A stretch of DNA of 64,000 bases from Corynebacterium sp. ACRPS. Lineage in GTDB: Bacteria; Actinomycetota; Actinomycetes; Mycobacteriales; Mycobacteriaceae. A program made the translations under genes and the position numbers. Positions within the stretch are counted from its first letter, which is position 1. The number at the start of each line of letters is the position of its first letter. The notes below the pieces were generated by a model, which did not search any database, was not told where the DNA came from, and saw nothing but the letters and a program-made list of their open reading frames with translations. The DNA is taken from the NCBI RefSeq assembly GCF_022346005.1, contig NZ_JAKRMY010000010.1, positions 60,636 to 124,635 of the forward strand, read 5' to 3'. Positions 57,677 to 64,000 of this stretch are shown here, piece by piece.

Positions 57677-58000
57677 TTATCCTTTTGGTATGGGAGCGAA
57701 GGTTCCGTCTAGCACTATTTTTGCTGGACTCATTTTCGCTTCAACTGCTATGGATACGGCTTCGTCAAGATGTACAGCCATGAGAGAGATTGGATGGTTG
57801 TCATCCCTAGCGCATCTCTCAAAGTAGCCTATCCACTCTGAATCGGTTAGTGCTATCGGAATGGAACTGACTACGTTCTTGGCGTGACCTCGGACTATAT
57901 TGACCCTTAACCCATCGTCATCTTCCATAAGATGGAGCCGCTTGTGGTTAGCAAAGTATGCCACGAGTTGCTCCTTGATGGAGTTGGCCTGGGGTGACAT
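57677..58000 (-). CDS. Putative immunity protein for the adjacent secreted nuclease-like protein
   Basis: A 107-residue cytosolic protein (no signal, no membrane segment) starting at an ATG that overlaps the stop of the upstream gene (TGATG), so the pair is translationally coupled. It is mixed alpha/beta, with SIKEQLVAYFANHKRLHLME, LTDSEWIGYFERCARDD and VHLDEAVSIAVEAK. No family was recognised. Size, overlap and order after a small secreted nuclease-like protein are the reasons for proposing an immunity role; this is inference. GTG 58009 is an alternative start giving 110 residues. Confidence 0.5.
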   Translation of the reverse strand: MSPQANSIKEQLVAYFANHKRLHLMEDDDGLRVNIVRGHAKNVVSSIPIALTDSEWIGYFERCARDDNHPISLMAVHLDEAVSIAVEAKMSPAKIVLDGTFAPIPKG

Positions 58001-58518
58001 CAGTTGCACCCGTCATCCGTCGGAAAAGTGGTGAGCACTTCATGCTTGTCGGTCAGGATCGTCTTTGTTCGCTTTGTCTTGACGACTTCTCCAGAGTCCT
58101 TGTTGACGAGATAGATCTCTGAGCTGACACACCATTTGCCACCATCTTGCGGGGCAGTTTGATCGGGATTAGTGATGTTCTTGGTGAGCGCCATGTCTGC
58201 GATGTCGCGCCAGTTACGTCCCTCGATGTCGGCGAGTGTTTGCCACTGCGGGCCGTGGCGGTTGACAATGTGGCGGAATCCGACGTTCTCAGTTCCGCAT
58301 TTCAGGGTGATGTCGCCAGCGCCAAGCTGGTTTTCTGGCGGCCCGTAGGGGCCACCGTGCCATGTGCGGATCACCTTGCCAATGTCTTTTGCTCCGTCTT
58401 GTGGGCAAGCGCCCCAAACCGCAGGATCTGGCATGTCAACAGCCTGCGCGGGGATCGTAGTGAGTGGGCCGAATACCGCTGCGCTAAGGCTGACCGCAAG
58501 TAGTTTTTTGATTCTCAT
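58000..58518 (-). CDS. Secreted small protein with HxxxxH nuclease-toxin-like motif
   Basis: A 172-residue preprotein. Residues 1-26 are a clear Sec signal (KK, hydrophobic stretch, ending IPAQA). The mature 146 residues hold four cysteines (38, 74, 130, 171), probably two disulfides. GFRHIVNRHGPQW (80-92), with H83 and H88, followed by WRDIADMAL, then a strand-rich end (KWCVSSEIYLV, VVKTKRTKTILTDKHE), resembles the layout of small BECR-fold/EndoU-like RNase toxins where a HIxxRH segment and later Lys/Arg/Thr form the active site. AAGGAGGGG precedes ATG 58518. The reading frame is intact although neighbours are broken. A phage exclusion or wall role is an alternative. Confidence 0.6.
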   Translation of the reverse strand: MRIKKLLAVSLSAAVFGPLTTIPAQAVDMPDPAVWGACPQDGAKDIGKVIRTWHGGPYGPPENQLGAGDITLKCGTENVGFRHIVNRHGPQWQTLADIEGRNWRDIADMALTKNITNPDQTAPQDGGKWCVSSEIYLVNKDSGEVVKTKRTKTILTDKHEVLTTFPTDDGCN

Positions 58519-58554
58519 GTCCCCTCCTTAACTAGTGGGACTGGGATATCAATC

Positions 58555-58583
58555 ATGGTAGGGTAGTGCCGCAGGTTTCACAA
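58555..58583 (-). promoter_or_regulatory. Promoter of the secreted protein/immunity pair
   Basis: TTGTGA (58578-58583) and TACCAT (58555-58560) on the minus strand with 17-nt spacing, about 37 nt before the start codon. Confidence 0.4.
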
Positions 58584-58626
58584 CCGAGAAGAAGAGATTC
58601 CCCTCACGTCAGATACGTACGAAAGC

Positions 58627-58653
58627 GCCCCTGGCTTGCATGAGGTCAGGGGC
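58627..58653 (-). terminator. Terminator of the lipoprotein gene
   Basis: GCCCCTG/CAGGGGC stem; on the minus strand it is followed by GCTTTCG. It separates the lipoprotein gene from the secreted protein gene. Confidence 0.5.
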
Positions 58654-58675
58654 AGGTAAGGAGTTTTGCAGGGGG

Positions 58676-59488
58676 CTACAGGGCGGCGTCGAACTCCGCT
58701 GCGCACTGTTTCGTCCATCCGGTGGTGCCGTCGGTGAATACCGTGGTGCCACGCTGGTAAAGGGTGTGGTCGGTGAGGCAGTGGGAGGTGGTCTGCCCGG
58801 TGTCCTGTACAGGCGGGGCAGGCGGTGCCGTGGCGTCATCGACCAGCTGGGCGGGTTGCGCGGGTAGCTCTGAGGTGTTGTCATCACCTTGAGCAGGGGC
58901 CGGAGCCCCTGGAAGATCCAGTACCCAAGCCTTCGTCGCACCTCTCGGGGTGAGATGATGAGCTTTTCCGCGTTCGCAGGTACCGCGTAGACGTTCTGCG
59001 TGCGCTGTTTTCACCCACGCGGGTGAGGCTATCCCCTGTGGGGGACAAAGATTCGCAATCGAATGCGATGCCCAGCGGCTCCGAATATCCGTCCTTCGTG
59101 AGCACTTTCGCGTCGCCGGTGGTGAAGGAGAAGTTATCCGACCAGGAGTACTCATTGACGGCGATCTCCGCGTCAAAGGTGAGATAGGTCTGCTCCTCGG
59201 TGGGGCGTCTACGTAGCTGGCGACTCGGGGACACTGGTCATGTAGAGCCACGTTGCTGATAGTGACGTCAATGTCGCAGGTCCGATCACCATCGCAGGTG
59301 ATGGTGAAAGGCTCTCCTTCATTGATGGTGTCCAGTGTGGGGTCCGAGGACGCAGCCACCTCGGTGGAAGGAGCGGCTTCCGCAGTCGTGGTGATGTCCT
59401 CCTTGGCCTCATTAGCGCTGCTGCACGCGGACAGGAGCAGGGCAGCGGGGATCAAGACGCCCATGGGCCGGATAGTGGTGCACTGCAT
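58676..59488 (-). pseudogene. Lipoprotein with DUF4352-like Ig domain, three frameshifts
   Basis: Starts MQCTTIRPMGVLIPAALLLS with lipobox LLSAC. A coherent protein can only be read by changing frame three times: up to SYVD in the first frame; PTEEQTYLTFDAEIAVNEYS through LTRVGENSA in the second; NVYAVPANAEKLIISPR in the third; then GATKAWVLDLPGAPAP in the first again, to a tail with two cysteines. Each shift fits loss of one base in a run: GGGG 59202-59205, TTTT 59008-59011, GGGG 58947-58950 (plus-strand). The uninterrupted 270-codon frame is therefore partly nonsense. The body resembles the telokin-like domain common in Gram-positive prophage lipoproteins. Confidence 0.7.
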
Positions 59489-59511
59489 GATGGGTTCCTT
59501 TCTAGGTGGGG

Positions 59512-60283
59512 CTACTCGCAGGCCACGCCGTCGCCGTCTTTGTCGAGATCGCGGCTGTTACCGGAGCTGTCTGTGTAGAGCGGAGCAGCACCGGCAGCAC
59601 GCACGGCTGCGCAGTTCTTGTAGTAGGTGGATGCTTCACGGGCGGGGGCGACAGGAGCTTCATAGGCGGGAGCAGGATCCGCCACAGGGGCCGGAGCGTT
59701 AGCCTCCTCCACGTCCCCCGCAGCGGTGTCGTTGCTCTCCTCGACAGCGGTTTCCACCGGCTCCTCAACCTGCTCTGGCTCCTCCTCCTGGGTGACCACC
59801 TCGGTCAGGGTGACCTCTGCGGTCACAGCCCCCTCTGAGGTCACCTCCACAACGCAGGTCTGCATCGCCGTAGGAGTCTCCACCACAGGCTCCTTCTCGG
59901 GTACGTCGCTCTCTGTCGCCGGGACAATCGCAGACCCCACAACCAGCCCCACGATGGACCCGATGGCAATGACAGGCCACCGCCGGTTGACCTTCTCAGC
60001 GGCGGGCGGCTTACCAAGCAGGTACGATCCGCTTCGGACAAGAACGTGTAATTCTCAACCCCCTTCGCGGCTTCCGCAGAGCGTCCCTGTCGTGCTTCTC
60101 ACAGTACATCCACCAGCCGCCAGGCAAGATGATCGCGACCCCCATGATGACCGCACCGATGAAGGCTCCAACACCGCCCTTCTCGATGCTGAGGAGACCT
60201 CCGAGCACCACCAGCACCCCGAGGATGGTGGAGGCCCAGGCCAGGACGGCTTTCCAGGTTGGCGGTTTATGCTGCTCAGCCAT
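59512..60283 (-). pseudogene. Membrane protein with Excalibur calcium-binding domain, two frameshifts
   Basis: Three open pieces join into one logical protein of about 257 residues. Piece 1 (from ATG 60283): two N-terminal membrane helices ending WWMYCEKHDRDAL. Piece 2: AEAAKGVENYTFLSEADR. Piece 3: YLLGKPPAAEKVNRRWPVIA, a third membrane helix, a Glu/Pro/Val-rich linker and a C-terminal Excalibur domain (YYKNCAAVRAAGAAPLY, then DLDKDGDGVACE). The joins are near 60073-60079 and 60021-60027, each needing one inserted base. Excalibur domains bind calcium at the cell surface. As written, piece 3 would need a GTG at 59952 and lose part of its helix. Confidence 0.7.
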
Positions 60284-60509
60284 AATTCAACTCCCAGTAT
60301 CTCGTGTCACAGGGGGTACGAAAGTATCCTAAGCCGCCCAGCTCGCAAGGCAGAACACAACGCGGGTAGCGGGGGACACCTCCAGGATCCCGCAAAAATC
60401 CCGCAAGCCACGCCGGAACCCCCGGAATGGCCGGAATAACCTGAATGCTCGGACGGTTCTGACCTGCGGAACTGTGAAACCACTGGTAGTGGAATCGGGT
60501 TGCAACGTT
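60284..60509. other. Non-coding right end of the insert
   Basis: No gene seen. It holds short direct repeats (ATCCCGCAA twice near 60394-60410; CCGGAA/CCGGAAT words near 60412-60430) and ends at the second uraA copy. It could carry the promoter of the Excalibur gene or phage attachment/regulatory DNA. Confidence 0.4.
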
Positions 60510-60912
60510 TGCAGAGAATATCGGCGTTATGGCCGCCACGCGCGTCTATTCCACGGCCGCGTATTGGGTTGCGGCCCTGACCGCTATTTTGCTGGCGTTC
60601 GTCCCGAAGTTCGGTGCGCTGATTTTCACCATCCCCACCGGCGTGCTTGGCGGGGCCACCCTCGTGCTCTATGGGCTTATCGGCATGCTGGGCGTGCGGA
60701 TCTGGATGGATAATGAGGTCAACTTCAATAACCCGGTGAACCTGACGGCGGCCGCGGTGGCCTTGATCGCGGGCATCGGCAACCTGACCCTGACCGTGGG
60801 TGGGGTGAGCTTGGAGGGCATCGCCTGGGGCTCTGTCGGCATCATCATTGCGTATCCCATCATGCGGCGGCTGTACGAAACCGTGGGCGAAGGCCACGAC
60901 GCTAAATACTAA
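60510..60912 (+). pseudogene. uraA 3' fragment (second copy)
   Basis: The last 133 codons of uraA, identical to 55990-56392, joined in frame to insert sequence. An internal ATG at 60529 would give 127 residues of C-terminal permease lacking the substrate site; no promoter or Shine-Dalgarno is apparent. Confidence 0.9.
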
Positions 60913-61721
60913 ATTCTGTGGATAACTTTGTTGACCCCGCCGCGAAATAGCGCCGTGGCGGTACGGTTCGCGGCCTAATCCACAGGCCTTCGTGCGTGCG
61001 GTCGCGGCCGCGCCGGATTGTGCGTTGTACTAGGCGGCATGAACGCACTCGACCGTTATTTAACCGCGCTGGGCCAAGGGATGGATATCATCGCCGCCGC
61101 CCGGGGCTTAAGCGAGCGTGATGTGGTGCAGCGCGGCGCCAGCGACATCGCCGCGCGCGAGGTGGTGCATCTTTGCGATGTCTATTTTGGCCGCTGTGCC
61201 TTTAGCGCCAAGCAACGCACGGCGCGCTCGACGACGCACCCGCTCGACGTGCTCAGCCTCATCGAAAAGTTCGCGCTGCGCGCTCGCACTCAGCGCGATG
61301 CTTGGGCCATACGCTCCGAGTTATGTGAGTTCCGCGGAAGCGCCACTGCCTTGCGTAAGCGGGCGCGCGACCTCTTGCGGGAGCTACAGCCGCCCCGCAC
61401 TCCGAAGAAAGGGGTGCGGATCACCCGCCGGCCGCGCGGACCGTGGTCGTTGACCATCACCGGGGAATCCGCCGACGTCGCCGATATGCACTCTGCCCTT
61501 GATACCGAGCGCCCATTGGAATCGGTCAAATCCATCTTCTTCGGCGGGAAGTCTGGGGCGCGCACCACCGTCACCACGCAGGTGGTCATCACCTTGGACG
61601 AGCTCGACCGCATCGTCGATGGCGATGGCGAGGAAATAACCCTGCAGCTTACCAATGGCTCGCGCATCAGCGGTGCCGACCTCGCGAGCCGCGTCTTAAG
61701 CGATCACGGGTACATCACGCT
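60510..61721. repeat. 1212-bp direct repeat, copy 2
   Basis: Second copy of 55990-57201. On its left it joins the insert in the middle of uraA; on its right it continues without a break into the intact HNH gene, so copy 2 carries the native right-hand context and copy 1 the native left-hand context. Confidence 0.95.
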
Positions 61722-62070
61722 TGTGCATCCCGTTGAAGGGCCGGTCAACTTGTACCGCACGTCCCGGTTTGCCAACGCGAAGCAGCGCTTGATGGCGGCC
61801 GCCTTCAATCCCGTATGCCCCTGGGAAAAATGCAATTATCCTGCCGATGAGTGCCAGATCCACCACCTAGAAAGCTGGCAGCACGGTAGCAATACCAATG
61901 CCGCTAACCTCGCTACTTGTTGCCCGTACCATAACGGCGTCAACGATGATGACCCGCAGGCCCCGCCGCGGCGCGGGAGATTGGCCCGAATACAAGGAAA
62001 GGTCCGCTGGCTTCCGCCGTGGGCCACGAACCCCGGCAGCCCGAACGAAAACGACAGGCCGCCATCCTAA
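61039..62070 (+). CDS. HNH endonuclease family protein (intact copy)
   Basis: A 343-residue protein. The N-terminal two thirds are helical and basic (DUF222-like arrangement common in actinobacterial HNH proteins). The nuclease motif lies at about 255-302: CPWEKCNYPADECQIHHLESW, then NAANLATCCPYHNGVN, giving the paired cysteines, HH and the distal asparagine and histidine. The promoter (TGTACT 7 nt before ATG) is inside the repeat, so both copies are driven alike. Cellular role unknown; related genes are multicopy and variable in corynebacteria. Confidence 0.85.
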   Translation: MNALDRYLTALGQGMDIIAAARGLSERDVVQRGASDIAAREVVHLCDVYFGRCAFSAKQRTARSTTHPLDVLSLIEKFALRARTQRDAWAIRSELCEFRGSATALRKRARDLLRELQPPRTPKKGVRITRRPRGPWSLTITGESADVADMHSALDTERPLESVKSIFFGGKSGARTTVTTQVVITLDELDRIVDGDGEEITLQLTNGSRISGADLASRVLSDHGYITLVHPVEGPVNLYRTSRFANAKQRLMAAAFNPVCPWEKCNYPADECQIHHLESWQHGSNTNAANLATCCPYHNGVNDDDPQAPPRRGRLARIQGKVRWLPPWATNPGSPNENDRPPS

Positions 62071-62221
62071 GAATCCGGGACAAGAGGATTAGCACAAAAA
62101 GATCCGCACCCCGCACGGATTTACAGGTTCAGGGTCAAAATCCTAGCGACCGTGCTTATGCGCCGCGCGAGCGAGCTGAATAGCCGGCGCAATGGGCACT
62201 GGGAAACCCGCCGATGGATCG
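62071..62221. other. Intergenic region between HNH gene and ptsH
   Basis: No gene is visible. A short stem ATCCG/CGGAT (62102-62120) is flanked by AAAAAG on one side and TTTAC on the other and might end transcription in either direction. Confidence 0.4.
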
Positions 62222-62251
62222 CAAAAGCTCCCCGCCGTCAAGGCGAGGAGC
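62222..62251 (-). terminator. Terminator downstream of ptsH
   Basis: GCTCCCCGCC (from 62227) pairs with GGCGAGGAGC (to 62251); on the minus strand the stem is followed by TTTTGC. Confidence 0.75.
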
Positions 62252-62291
62252 GTACGAGTCGTGTTTAAACGCTAGTTATGAGCAGCAGCGC

Positions 62292-62561
62292 TTAGGAAGC
62301 GTCGAGATCCTGCTCGATGAGGCCGGCGATCTTCTCAACGGCTTCTTCGTTGTCAGAGGTAACGGTGACCTCGTCGCCCTGCTCGGCACCGAGGGCCATG
62401 ATCATCAGGGAAGAAGCCGCGTCGGTTTCGTTATCGTCATCTTCACCGACGAGGTTCAGGAAGATGTCCTCGTCGTATTCGCCGGCGGCGTCAGCGATGA
62501 TGGAGGCAGGACGTGCGTGCAGTCCTACAGAGGAGCCCACCTTTACAGTCTTGGAAGCCAT
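62292..62561 (-). CDS. ptsH: Phosphocarrier protein HPr
   Basis: An 89-residue protein relaying phosphate from enzyme I to sugar permeases of the PTS. Active-site H15 lies in VGLHARPAS; the regulatory serine region is ASSLMIMALGAEQGDE (about 49-64). AAAGGA precedes ATG 62561. It follows ptsF on the same strand after 55 bp, the corynebacterial arrangement, and is closed by a terminator. Confidence 0.96.
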   Translation of the reverse strand: MASKTVKVGSSVGLHARPASIIADAAGEYDEDIFLNLVGEDDDNETDAASSLMIMALGAEQGDEVTVTSDNEEAVEKIAGLIEQDLDAS

Positions 62562-62616
62562 GGAAATTATCCTTTCTGTAGTTAATTTATCGTGATCCAG
62601 TGTACGAGCGTTTGGT

Positions 62617-64000
62617 TTATGCCGCCACGTTCTGGGAACCGGTTTTGGTCTCTGGAGCAGCCTTTTGCGCAGCTTGCTGGACGGTCTTATTGGGCCAGAA
62701 TTGCTTCATGGCCAAGACCGCGACGGTGGATACCGTCACGCCGGCAAGGATGGCTACCAGGTAGGCCCAGAATGGGTCGATAGCGAAGGCAACGAAGATA
62801 CCACCGTGCGGGGCGCGCGACTCGACCGACAGCGCCATGGAAATAGCACCCGTCACGGCGCCACCAGCCATCATGGAAGGGATGACGCGGAACGGATCGG
62901 CCGCGGCGAAGGGGATGGCGCCTTCGGAGACGAAGGATAGGCCGAGCAACCAGGCGGACTTACCGTTTTCCTGCTCGGCAGGGGTAAATAGCGACTTGCG
63001 GATGAAGGTTGCCAAGGACAGAGCGATGGGCGGCACCATGCCGGCAGCCATGACAGCGGCCATGATTTGCATGGAGGCTGCATCGCCGGTGGACAACCCT
63101 GCGGTGGCAAAGAGGTATGCGGCCTTGTTGACCGGGCCACCCAGGTCGACGCACATCATCAGGCCCAAGATGATGCCGAGCACTACGGCAGAAGACCCAG
63201 ACATGGAAGACAGCCAATCTTGCAGGCCCTCCATCAGCGCGGCCAGTGGGGCGCCCAGCAAAAGGTACATCGACAGGCCAACGACGAGGGAAGTCAGCAG
63301 CGGAATGATGACCACCGGCATGAGGGAACCGAGCCAGCGCGGGACTTTCCAATTGCCAATCCACAGGGCGATAAAGCCGGCCAACAAACCGGTGACCAGG
63401 CCACCGATAAAGCCCGCGTCGAGGGTCACGGCGATAGCACCGCCGACAAAGCCCGGCGCAATACCAGGGCGCCCGGCCAAGGCGTAGGCGATATAGCCAG
63501 AAAGTGCGGCGACAATAAAGCCCATCGCGGCCTGGCCAATGGCAAAGAGAACCGCGCCTATATAGAGCCCGAACCCGGAGTTCTCGAACGACATGGTCTC
63601 GCCGTCGACGGTAATCTCATTGCCCGGCAGGTTGGACAGGGAATAATCCGTGGAAAGCGCCTGCCAGCCATTGGCCATATCGGCGCCGCCGAAGAGGAAT
63701 CCGAGGGCCAAGAGAAGGCCGCCGGCGGCGACGAACGGCACCATGTAGGACACGCCGGTCATAATCGCCTGCTGGATGCGCTTGCCCCAACCCAGCGATT
63801 TTCCTTCTTCTTCTGCGGAGGAGGAAGAGGCGGTGCCAGAGACCTTTCGGGCATTTGGGTTCTTCGCCGCCGCGATGGCCTCGTCGAGCATCTTGCCGGG
63901 CTCGTTGATGGCCCGCTTGACGCCGGCTTCGATGACGGGCTTGCCCGCGAAGCGCTCGCGGTCGCGCACGCCAACGTCTGTGGCGAAGATGACCGCGAGC
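62617..64000 (-). CDS. ptsF: Fructose-specific PTS enzyme IIABC/IIBC, C-terminal part (partial)
   Basis: The gene enters the window end in frame (LAVIFATDVGVRDRERFAGK at the edge) and is missing its N terminus. Visible are the end of the IIB domain, a Ser/Glu linker (EEEGKSLGWGKR) and the complete IIC membrane domain with about nine helices (MTGVSYMVPFVAAGGLLLAL; GGAIAVTLDAGFIGGLVTGL; PFAAADPFRVIPSMMAGGAV). It imports and phosphorylates fructose to fructose 1-phosphate with HPr, encoded next to it. Confidence 0.93.
   Translation of the reverse strand, partial: LAVIFATDVGVRDRERFAGKPVIEAGVKRAINEPGKMLDEAIAAAKNPNARKVSGTASSSSAEEEGKSLGWGKRIQQAIMTGVSYMVPFVAAGGLLLALGFLFGGADMANGWQALSTDYSLSNLPGNEITVDGETMSFENSGFGLYIGAVLFAIGQAAMGFIVAALSGYIAYALAGRPGIAPGFVGGAIAVTLDAGFIGGLVTGLLAGFIALWIGNWKVPRWLGSLMPVVIIPLLTSLVVGLSMYLLLGAPLAALMEGLQDWLSSMSGSSAVVLGIILGLMMCVDLGGPVNKAAYLFATAGLSTGDAASMQIMAAVMAAGMVPPIALSLATFIRKSLFTPAEQENGKSAWLLGLSFVSEGAIPFAAADPFRVIPSMMAGGAVTGAISMALSVESRAPHGGIFVAFAIDPFWAYLVAILAGVTVSTVAVLAMKQFWPNKTVQQAAQKAAPETKTGSQNVAA

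Larger units (their letters stand above)
57202..60509. mobile_element. 3.3-kb foreign insert between the direct repeats (prophage-end fragment)
   Basis: All genes lie on the minus strand: integrase fragment, immunity-like gene, secreted nuclease-like protein, lipoprotein, Excalibur-domain membrane protein. The mixture of integrase plus secreted or lipid-anchored cargo is typical of the integrase-proximal end of actinobacterial prophages. The repeats on both sides are what single-crossover insertion of a 4520-bp circle (1212 bp chromosome plus 3308 bp foreign) would leave. Several genes carry 1-bp frameshifts. Local GC falls around 57,660-58,560. Confidence 0.75.

Noticed and set aside
58676..59488. 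Intact 270-residue lipoprotein
   Set aside because: The open frame exists, but its middle is composed of out-of-frame sequence; the sensible protein needs three frame changes.
57202..60509. Laboratory plasmid vector inserted by single crossover
   Set aside because: The shape fits, but no selectable marker, replication gene or vector backbone is visible; contents look like prophage genes. It cannot be excluded completely.
55990..61721. Composite transposon or IS-flanked element
   Set aside because: The repeats are host genes, with no transposase, terminal inverted repeats or short target duplication.

Overview
The window is a high-GC actinobacterial chromosome segment, almost certainly Corynebacterium. 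The gene order nusA-ylxR-infB-rbfA-nrnA-dinF, pptH-pptT-truB-ribF-rpsO-pnp, dapB-thyX-dapA-rnj-ftsK, pgsA-cinA-clgR-pspA, DUF3046-recA-recX-miaB and miaA-dapF-hflX follows the Mycobacterium/Corynebacterium backbone. The bioYMN operon with a BioQ-type operator, an Mqo tail, ClgR and a ptsF-ptsH pair are corynebacterial touches. Species cannot be fixed from the sequence alone.

Layout. 1-6.4 kb: tail of mqo, SelO, a PhzF-like protein, then a NarL-type two-component system coupled to an ABC-2 exporter. 6.4-10.8 kb: YaaA, ProS, a small membrane protein, a minimal Rpf and a ferritin-like lipoprotein. 10.8-20.3 kb: translation and RNA-decay block (rimP, nusA, ylxR, infB, rbfA, nrnA), a MATE exporter and the coupled pptH/pptT pair that removes or adds phosphopantetheine. 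20.4-32.2 kb: truB/ribF divergent pair, nucleoside hydrolase, rpsO, pnp, lysine/DAP genes dapB and dapA with thyX, and RNase J. 32.3-42.9 kb: ftsK, a TerC-family protein behind a yybP-ykoY (Mn2+) riboswitch, pgsA, cinA, clgR, pspA and the biotin uptake operon. 42.7-56.4 kb: recA, recX, miaB, miaA, dapF, hflX, uraA and several conserved hypotheticals. 62.3-64 kb: ptsH and the start-truncated ptsF of the fructose PTS.

The anomalous region is 55,990-61,721. A 1,212-bp block (3' uraA plus 5' HNH-endonuclease gene) occurs twice, apparently identical, as direct repeats flanking 3,308 bp of foreign DNA. This is the structure left by single-crossover integration of a 4.5-kb circle (or an equivalent duplication). 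The insert looks like the integrase-proximal end of a prophage: a broken tyrosine-integrase fragment, a secreted HxxxxH nuclease-like protein overlapped by a small immunity-like gene, a frameshifted lipoprotein and a frameshifted Excalibur-domain membrane protein. Only the secreted protein and its partner read cleanly. This module and the junction structure are the best candidates for something undescribed.

Regulatory theme: about twenty genes begin at, or within a nucleotide or two of, a predicted transcription start (TANNNT box followed 5-8 nt later by ATG/GTG). The region is therefore rich in leaderless mRNAs, including closely packed divergent pairs (phzF/histidine kinase, DUF4439/rimP, truB/ribF). 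All functional calls come from reading motifs and synteny; no database search was run.
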